Below are positions 55,696-64,000 of a stretch of 64,000 nt of DNA, piece by piece (position 1 is the first letter of the stretch; each line of letters begins with the position of its first letter). Position numbers and translations under genes: made by a program. Origin of the DNA: Dasyornis broadbenti. Lineage: Eukaryota; Chordata; Aves; Passeriformes; Dasyornithidae. The notes beneath the pieces are model-generated. The model ran no database searches. It saw only the letters and a program-made list of their open reading frames with translations, and was not told where the DNA came from. The stretch covers positions 197,226-261,225 of the forward strand of contig VZRN01005009.1 of the NCBI GenBank assembly GCA_013397935.1. The letters run 5' to 3'.

Positions 55696-58273
55696 AAACA
55701 CACAGCACCCAGTGGCCTGATCATGCTGCTCTGATCTTCCTGGGACAGAGAGACACCAGCACCTTCCCTCTCTACCTGTTCTTAAGATACTGGATCACAT
55801 CTCTAGAAAATAAAGATCAGAAGAAATCCAGCTGCAACAGCCCAGCCCAGCCATTATGCAGGTGGCAAATTCCCCCAGGAGTCAGTCAGACAATGCTACT
55901 GCTCATTAGGGTTGGGTGGGACAGGAGAAATGGGAATAGACATTTCCCTTCATTCATCAAACTGGAACAAGACTGAGAGTTCTGAAAAAAAAACCAAGCA
56001 CTTGGCAGAGTCAATGACTGGGGACAAGTCAGGAGAGACTTTGATCATTAAAAGTGCAAAGAATGAAGGTTAAAAATCAGTTGTTATATAAAGGGGATTC
56101 TTTAGTTACAGGAATGTTTGATCCGATTCGCAGCTAAGGATGTGTACCCATTTTAAACGGAAAATCCTTTAGCTTTGGTATGAATTTATCTATCCTGCCA
56201 GACAAATTGCTCATATCAAACTGTCATTTGGATGTTCAGCCATTGAAAACACAGTTAAAGCATGTCCCTTAATTAGAAATCCCGTGGAAATGAAAACAAT
56301 CCTCTCTGGCATCTACTTACCCTGGATGGTAAGTTGGACTTATCATCTGGCACGGCCTCCTTCCTGTTTGCGTGGGTGGATCGAGGCAGACAAGGAATTC
56401 TGCTCCCCTTCCAACAGCCCTCGGAGACAAGCAACCTCCCATGCCAAGGTTTCATCTCCCACAAGTGTCTCGCTGCAAATAGGTCTGGGAGACACAATGA
56501 GCTTCTCAGATTAGAAGTGGATGGGACAGGCGTCTTCTGCTCAGTAGGGACCAAGGGAAGCTTAGCTCAATGTTTTAATGGATAAATCTTTTTAAAATCT
56601 GTTTCATTTCACTAGACAGGAGTCTCTTTGATGGGGCTGAATTTATTTTCCAGAAAAATATCTTCAGTCATTTGCTAGTAAAAACAATACAACTCACTTA
56701 TTACCTTCTGCTACTGGAAAGATGAGATGACCCAACCGTATCCATCCTTCCAACCATTTTACTGCTGTCTTCTAATAGTAAATATGTTGTTCAAAGTCCT
56801 ATGTCCCACCAGCTTGTTATTACATAGAAATTTCAAGCTCATTAAAAATTAAAAGAAGTCTCAAATCCTTACAGTCGTGATGAAAATCTTTAAAGATGAA
56901 TTCCAAACGTTAAAAAGCATCAGATAGATTTTACCTATGAGTACCTGCCTACCGTCAACCAATGCATCAATTAACTTTGGGATATGTTAAGTTCTTTCTC
57001 ATTTAAAGTCTTCAATTCAAGATGGAATAACATCCTGAAATAAATGGTCCTCTTGTAGGTGGTCTGGCACATGGGCTTTTGAGTTCTACTCAGGAATCAC
57101 ACAGTGAAATTCTCCGGCTCGTATTTCTCAGATCACAATAGAGAACCACTCCCAGGAACCTCAGACTGGTCACTGATGGGAAGAGAACCCAAAAAGTTCT
57201 GGGTTTGTGCTTGTGATGACATATTCGTGAGCTTTCAATGTTATGCACTGGCAATGTTGGTGCACTGAATTCAATTTCTTTGAAAACTTGCTTGGTTTAT
57301 GGCCCCTTTTTACAGGGCATTTCTCACTCTATAGGAAACAGATCCTGAGCTCTCAGCCAGCATGGCCAGTTCACTTGAGATGAACTACATCAAACTTTTA
57401 CCTAAAGTAGATCTAACAATTTCTCTTCTTCTTCAGGAAGAGCTCGTGAAGGGGTTACCAGATCTACATCCATTGGCAAGAAAACCTCATCCCTCACATT
57501 TCCCAGGTTTTACAAAACTTACAGAACAGCATCACAAAGCCTTGGTAGGAATTTCCTCTTATCCCAAAAAAGCACCTGAGGAGACTGAAGAAATGACATA
57601 ATCCTGTTCTACGTGGGCTCCACATATGCAGGTTCAGAGGTGCAAAGAAAAGTCATACAGGATGGAACCCGTCTGTGCCAGTCTTTCTCTGGGAAAGCTA
57701 CTTCTGCTGTGGGACTAGTTCAACAAGTCTGGTGTGGTTCTGTTCCTTTTCCATCACTTTCTCCACCACAAAGTTCCCCATTTCTTGGCTAAGCTACCCA
57801 GGACAGAGGCCGAGGAGAGGAGATTGACTGCAAGAAGCAATAAAAATAAGAGCAGGGTATTAAATAAGGCATTGCTGTAGAGTAATAGGGAGGGTGGAAA
57901 GGAATGGGCTCATGCATATTACAGTCCTATAAAAGAAAGAATTCTTAAATGAGTATTAAAGAGGGCTGAGTTACAGCATGAGAAAACTAGTTTAATCACC
58001 TATTGTGCAGCTGTTGTTAATTTTGTACAGATTTTACAGACATCCCAGCTATCATGCAATGTTCCATGCAATCACTGTGGGTGACACTCCACTTTTATCA
58101 CAAGTGCTGTTAATGATGTCATTACTTGGGCAAGTCTTCCATCAACCTCAGTTAGATGTTTCCTTAAGTAGGACCCGAGGTCAGATAACACCTGATGAAT
58201 ATACATAGCAGGAGGACAAATCTGCTTCCTGACTGCACAGAAGAGAAACACATGGTATGCAGGGATACAGAAA
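55696..58273. other. Single-copy DNA, candidate conserved block at 56130-56530
   Basis: About 2.6 kb without repeats. At 56310-56335 there are good splice-donor-like words on both strands (GGATGGTAAGTTGG on plus, CCAGGGTAAGTAGA on minus). The nearby frames (76 codons plus, 93 minus) match nothing known. From 56570 to 57060 the sequence is AT-rich. Confidence 0.45.
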
Positions 58274-58294
58274 TACACACACACACACACACAC
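58274..58294. repeat. (CA)n microsatellite
   Basis: About ten AC/CA units, ending before GCTTTCC. Confidence 0.97.
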
Positions 58295-61200
58295 GCTTTC
58301 CACCCAGGCAACCTCAGCAGGCTTAGCTCCAACCATCTTGGTAAAAAACCTTTAAAGCCCCTCTGGTGACGGGTGTCTCCATGGGAAAGTCATATAATAG
58401 TCTAAAACTCATTGGAGTTCTAGTCCTTGCTTGGGAACATAAATGACTTTCTATAGATTGGGTTTGAAAATATTTCATTAACAGCTGATTTATCTCACAA
58501 CATCTAAGTCATGACCGAGTGATCAGAAGACTGATTGCTTCTGATGACCATCTGAAAATCTAACTAACAGGGAGCTGGATGGCTAAACAAGCAATTAGCA
58601 GCCAAAACAGATGATTAGTTACCAATCAGCTGAGCTGCTGATGTTCATCAGACACTATAAAGAGCAGCAGCAAGCTAAGTGGAAAATTATCCGTAACTAC
58701 TTATCAGTTTGCTAAATCATGGAGAGCCAAATGACCTCAACAAGTCGTTCATTAAATCCTAAGCAAGCCCAGTATCTTTCCACAGTGCTTTTAAATCTCC
58801 AGGCACCATGTGAAGTGTGTCTTATCCTGACAGGGACATCCCCCCGCACATGCAGGAAAGAAAAAGAAAAAGAAGATAAGTCATATTTAGTGTAACTCAG
58901 TGAAAAGCCAATATTTCACTTGCCAGACAGCTCATGCCCTTAGAAATAAAACTACAGACAGCCCACATGCCCAGACCACCTGTAGCAGGTTCACCAGCAC
59001 AGGGAGTTATACAGAGTTTCCAGCATGGCAAACACATGCAGATCTTGGAACAACATGGATTCTTTCCATCTCCTGCCCTGCAGGAGAGAAGGAGGATGAT
59101 TAGACCTCCTGGAGCTTCAGAGCCCAAAGTCTGGGAAAGGGTTAATCTGGCAGCCCCAGCTTGTCCCCATTACCTGAAAAGAAAGAAGGAGCAGTAACAA
59201 GTGTGGGGTGAGGTAATTTCCACCCAAGCAGTGAATCCACACCAGTCTTCACTTCGCAATCACACAATGACTTGCAGGGTGCACACTTAAAAATACCTTA
59301 GTTCCTGCTTAGTTTGGGATTGACTATGAAAATTCCTTCCATTACAATGGCTATTGCAACAGAGTCCCTGCTTTCCGTCACTGCTGGCCTACAACACTCT
59401 CACTGAGCTCCATAAAACTAAGGGCAAGCAGATCCTGGAATAGGCTGTGCATTGAGGTAACTCCCGCACTTTCCCTGGCTTTAAAGCCTGGAGAAGGAAC
59501 TTGCGCTTGGTGTGTTACTGCACCTGCTCTCCCCAGATTTTTTTGTGCATGCTGCCAAAGGAAGGCCAGCCCTGTCCCTAGGGTATGGATGGGAAATTGC
59601 AAAAGGAATCACTGATATCACTATTTGTGATGTGGGAATCTATCGTAAACACACTCCCTTGCAAAATGCAAACTTCTTTTTCAGAAGAAAGGAAATTCTG
59701 CTCCTTGGAAAAAAAATGTCAGATGACTTGGGTTACAATAGTTAACTTTCCTCATGGCCATAGAAAAAACAGTTCCTGGCTTGATTGGAATTGTCCATAT
59801 GTGCTGATATGTCTTAATGTTAAATTACTGCTGGGTTGAGCCTCTCCTGGTGACCTGGAGTAACAGTGGAAGCCATTTCATTTCTTCCTTTGATTTTCAT
59901 TGCTGTTCTTCTGCGAATTACTTCAAACATAGAGCCAGGCTTTTCCAAACCTGTGGATACATTATTGTAGCCACTTCTTTCCACTGGTTTCTTAAGTATT
60001 AGGAAGAAACCAGCTAAGACTTAGATGCAGTTGTAGTTGCATTACTTTTGTATACTCCAGACCCGGGGTTCCTGGTTCTTGATGCCTCTTGGTTTTGTGA
60101 CTTTTGAGTTGCTGAGTAAGTACTTGTCAAAGGAATGGTATTTCTGCCCCTGTGTGTTTGAAGTGCCACAATCCTGACAGTTGTGCAGCAGATGGGTTCA
60201 GCGACAGCAGCACGCTGCAATCACTGAGCAAAGTCTGTGCTCCTGGGTGGAAAACTCTCCTTACCAGGTCAGTGAATGTCAGATTTTATGTTCTTCTTTC
60301 ACCTTTCCAAGGTGATCTCCTTCAGCCCTTGTGGTGAGGTTCCCAAATCGGTATGAATGACAAACAATCACAAGCCTGTCAACACATATGTCTAATCTGA
60401 TAAAAAAAATTGAAAATGCCAATCTGTGCAGCTGATTTTTAGTCACTCTTCCAGTTCCTGCTTCCTCCCCTGTTCTCTTCCCACGAATACTCAGGATATT
60501 CTTTATTTAAGGATTACAATGAGCACAGCCTCTGTGGTTAGTACCTACAGACTCCTTTCCTGTTCTTTCAGCCATCAGCCTTCCCAGTGACAGAGTAGAA
60601 AAGCAGTAAGATAAGGTTTGCTTGGCTTTAGCAATATTCCAGTCTTTGGGAGTTATCTGAATGTTCCCAGTACAGCCTATCACAGAGCTGCAAACACGGA
60701 GAGGAACCAGTTGTACAATTTTATAAGTACAATTTGGACAATGAAGCAAAAATACCTGGAGACGACAGTAAAAACAAGAGTCACAAGATCAGCTTATCCC
60801 CCTGTGTCTTTGGAAAACAGGGAGGTATAAACCTGAATTTTATCCTTGCCATTGTACTGAGGCATTCACATAAACATATATTAGGAGATAAATCCCAACA
60901 ACTGTCAGTTACCTCCTTAAAGATTACGCAATTTCTTTAAAAGGAAATGCATTTTATTACCTTAACAAGAGTCAGAAATTTTTTAAGGAAGTCGGCTTTC
61001 ATGCATCTCAATGACAACCTAACAGCAGGGGACGGAAGAAGCCTCAAGTTTGATTAATAAAAGGTTGCAATCACAACTGGCCATCTTGAGGCCAGAACCC
61101 AACAAGAAAAGGCAGTGAGAAGAAAATCCCCCCTGAGTTACTAGAGCTGCCCTGGCAAGCGGGACCCTGCCCACCTGCATCACCTGCTGTAGGTAGCTGG

Positions 61201-61914
61201 GAAGCCCATCACGTGTGTGTGGTCAGGCTTGGGAATATAACTTTGCACAAAGACTATAAAAGACCTATTGAACAGAACTTTTCCAAGGATGATGTCAGTG
61301 GGTGGGGGCACTACCACACTCGTGATAAGCCAAGTACAACGATAGCTGAAATAAAACATTTGCATATAAATTTTCCCTCCTAAAATTTATTAGCAGCAGA
61401 GAGATAATGGTGTAATGAGTTGATGAAGAGCTGCCATGAGATCATATTTGACTTAATGTGCGGCTTGCAGGCATTGTTGCGCAGAGGAAAGGCTCATTGT
61501 GTGTAGCACAGTAAAAACTGCGGTTTAAAACAAAGGGATAAAATAGTTGCCTTAACACAGCAGCAGCATTGTCATTGTAAATCTGCCATGCCACATATTT
61601 TATTACATTTTCATAGCAGAAGAGGGAATTTACGACGTGATACTACAAGCTCCGCCAGCCTTCTTCTGTCAGTGGGGTACCTCTCTTAACTCATATCTAA
61701 AATATTTGCTGATACTGAAACGTGACTGTGAGATACAAAAACAGTCTTTTACAACTCCAGAGAACATTATATTCATCTAGCTTAGAGCAAAAAGAAGAAA
61801 AACAAATCGCTTGAGCATCTGTTTCTGCAGAGAGTGGGCACTTTCTGAGGGAACAAAGAGAGGGAACAACTGCTGAGCTGAGGATGCTTTTGTGGGTGAA
61901 GCAATAACACAAAG
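58295..61914. other. Single-copy DNA, candidate conserved blocks
   Basis: About 3.6 kb with no CR1 or long simple repeat. 58440-58760 is dense in GCTGATT, AGCAATTAGC and GATGATTAG words. 61380-61650 keeps CpGs (TTGTTGCGCAGAGG, TACGACGTGATA). No gene is supported. Confidence 0.45.
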
Positions 61915-61915
61915 A

Positions 61916-61976
61916 TATTATTACTATTATTGTTGTTGTTGTTTATTACTATTATTATTATTATCATCATCACCAC
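61916..61976. repeat. (ATT)n/(GTT)n/(ATC)n compound microsatellite
   Basis: ATT units, then four GTT-type units, ACT/ATT units, then ATC and ACC units. All are three-base periodic over about 61 bp. Confidence 0.96.
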
Positions 61977-63426
61977 AGACAAAATTGATGCCAAGGGTGT
62001 ATGTGAGAGCCTCACCTTCATCATTACGTTTTGGGGTAATATTTACCCAATGTAGACATTTGGGGCTTAAATCTCCTGTAGCCAAATATCAGCAGCAATG
62101 GGTCAGGACATTACATTCATTCCTCCTGGCTTAAACTAAGTCACAATATGCTCCCCACAATCAATTTACTTTCTTTCTGGGGGCCAGTTACAGGATATTC
62201 TGAATATGCTGGCCTAAATACAATTGTTACTTAGCCATAACAGGACCATGTCCATTCCAAACACAAGCAAAGACTTTTGATACTAAAGGTTCAGTTTTGA
62301 GAACTCTAAAATTAGAAAAGGTGCAGGTGACACTCCAAATTTAATTTGATCAAGTATTAGGCAGGTGTCTGTTCACCTTAGGAGATAAAGAACTTGGTGT
62401 CAAGAAAATCCTTAGGCTAAAAGGACTAAGAAAAAGAGCCATAGCTTAAGAATAAGACAACTGTTACAAAAATCTAGTAGGTTGGTTTTAAATCAAGAGG
62501 GAAATAATAAGAAAAAGAACTTCAAAAGCATTCGCAGGGAGGAACATTCCACCAAGACAAAGTCATCTGTCCTTGCTTTCCCAGAAGCAGCATGATCAAA
62601 GCTGATTATAGGATTTCAAGTCCTGAATGTTTCTTTGTGTTGCCCAAGCAGAGAAGGAAAATGCTTGATGATACTAAAAGGACAAAAGGAAGATCCTGAG
62701 ATATTACAAAGCAGGGAGCAGGATTTAATGTCTTTAAAGACTGTCAGTGCCTCCACCCCACCCGTGTGATGACGTGAGACACAGTCCACCAGGGTTATGA
62801 TTGGTTGTGCAGTTTGAGGTAATGCACTGATATAACACTAAACAACAACATATGCACAGCATTTGTAATGAGATTGGACTTTTAACCTTCTGAAACAGTG
62901 GGAAATAACAGGGCTTTTAAAAATACCAGCTCTGAGGTAAGGAGAGGGTCAGCCCAATACAATTTATAAATATAAAACCAGTTGCATAGCAGAGTTTCAC
63001 TTTAAAACATAAATTATTTGAAAGACTAAGAGGAAGCCAGAGGAGGAGTGAGAAAAAGAAAGCTGGCAAAAAGGAAAGAACCAGAGACAACAGAAGAGAT
63101 GGGAGAGGAGGAGGGTAGAGCCTCTCACAAACTACCCCAGTACCTCCTCTGGGGCTCCAACTCACACACCAGTAACTGACTGTCCATTGGCCTGAGCAGC
63201 AAACTCTGAACACCAAAGTCTGAGGGGTGACTCGTCCTCACTGACTGAAATGAAACCAAATGTTTGATCCTCTCTAAGGCCTGAGCTGCGAACATCACGT
63301 ATTGACAGCTCCATCTGGGTTGATGGACCAGATGAGGCTGGAGCCAGACACTCTGAAGCTTTAACTGCAACTATAGTGGATCCAACAGATTGACATGAAC
63401 TTAATAAATGTGGTGAACTTGAAGAC
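61977..63426. other. Unassigned non-coding DNA
   Basis: AT-rich to about 62900, then purine-rich on the plus strand at 63030-63120 (AGGAGTGAGAAAAAGAAAGC). No gene or transposon is recognised. Confidence 0.5.
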
Positions 63427-63540
63427 TATCATAGACTCACAGAATATGCTGAGCTGGAAGGGATCCACAAGGATCATGGAGCCCAACTCCTGGCCCTGCA
63501 CAGGACAACCAAAGATTTCCACCATGTGCCTGAAAGCATG
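63427..63540 (-). mobile_element. CR1 LINE, 3' tail, 'CTCAGCATATTC' type
   Basis: On the minus strand: CAGGAGTTGGGCTCCATGAT, CCTTGTGGATCCCTTCCAGC, TCAGCATATTCTGTGAGTCT. It is the same tail type as the copies at 4446 and 54338, truncated shortly upstream. Confidence 0.93.
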
Positions 63541-64000
63541 AGAGGTTCAAACAGTGGCAAAGCCAAGAAGGCCTAAGGCAAGGGACTAGTGCTGGGCACA
63601 AATATTCAAGTTTGTTAAATTCTGGCAGCATTTTTGGTGGAAATATTGGGCAAAACAGAACCACACTGAACTCACATCTCTGCAATCTCAGCCAATGACA
63701 CAGCACCTTCTATTCCAGGAGAACATTTCCTTCACACATTATCCAACTTTAAAAGCCACCCAGTATCACCACTCAGTTCCCTACTGAATGAACTTCACTG
63801 TAGCTACAACCTTGACCTGCCTCAAGAAGAGCAGAAGAAATCAGTGGCTGACCAAAACAGTCATGGGAATTTGATACATCAAGGAACCTAAGACATAGAT
63901 AATCTGCCTTGAAAACAAGAAACCCCGAGTCTCTTCTCTTGGAAATGGAAGGGAACTTACGGGACTCCAGTTTCCCCACCCCTGTGGTAATAACCTGGAA
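63541..64000. other. Unassigned non-coding DNA
   Basis: Nothing is recognised. The window ends in unassigned sequence. Confidence 0.5.

Noticed and set aside
32819..62919. Shared 18-mer (GAAATAACAGGGCTTTTA) at 32819-32836 and 62902-62919
   Set aside because: The match does not extend into either flank. A chance 18-mer in AT-rich DNA of this length is plausible.
1..64000. CRISPR array, tRNA or rRNA genes, prokaryotic operons
   Set aside because: No regularly spaced direct repeats with unique spacers, no tRNA-like B-box context with a cloverleaf, and no dense coding with ribosome-binding sites. The CR1 content shows a vertebrate nuclear genome.

Overview
This window looks like non-coding nuclear DNA from a bird. 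The main evidence is about two dozen 5'-truncated CR1 non-LTR retrotransposons that keep the avian CR1 3' end (the signature GAAGCTGTGGCTGCCCC, the CCCTTCCAACCCAAACC tail and an ATTCTRTG-type 3' terminus). Together they cover roughly 5.2 kb, about 8% of the window, which fits an avian genome. Several older copies (13681-14064, 29206-30160) and relics of older amniote repeats lie beneath the younger CR1s. Some CR1 tails (CTTCCAACTCAGGATATTC) are of a type I associate with neoavian birds, passerines included. That finer placement is inference.

I find no protein-coding gene that I can support. The longest open frames (242, 219, 199 and 156 codons) resemble no family I know, overlap one another on opposite strands, or run through simple repeats or CR1 tails. 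There is no tRNA, rRNA, CRISPR array, prokaryotic operon or recognisable endogenous-retrovirus LTR. The window is best read as intergenic or long-intron DNA.

Layout. 1-10.7 kb is mostly unassigned single-copy sequence with two CR1 tails, a pure (GAA)n tract (5588-5664), a compound poly(A)/CCCCG/poly(G) tract (8592-8738) and a diverged tandem duplication with a period of about 138 bp (9848-10125). 10.7-23.1 kb has six CR1 fragments, one old CR1, an AT-rich block and an inverted CR1 pair. 23.1-29.2 kb is CR1-free and begins with a GC-richer block (23.1-24.65 kb). 29.2-35.1 kb has the longest CR1 copy, which still shows reverse-transcriptase motifs, a CpG cluster at 30985-31175 and a 16-N gap inside a poly(T). 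35.1-53 kb is largely single-copy with scattered CR1 tails, a 26-bp-arm inverted repeat (42605-42716) and several homeodomain-motif-rich blocks that could be conserved non-coding elements. 53-64 kb has a MIR-like core-SINE relic, a 460-bp pyrimidine-rich stretch, three CR1 copies and more candidate conserved blocks (56.1, 58.4 and 61.4 kb).

No genes act together here. If the window has a function it is probably cis-regulatory. The candidates are the low-repeat, AT-rich, CpG-retaining blocks listed under findings, but only cross-species alignment or chromatin data could confirm them. I found no clear sign of a new multi-gene biological system.
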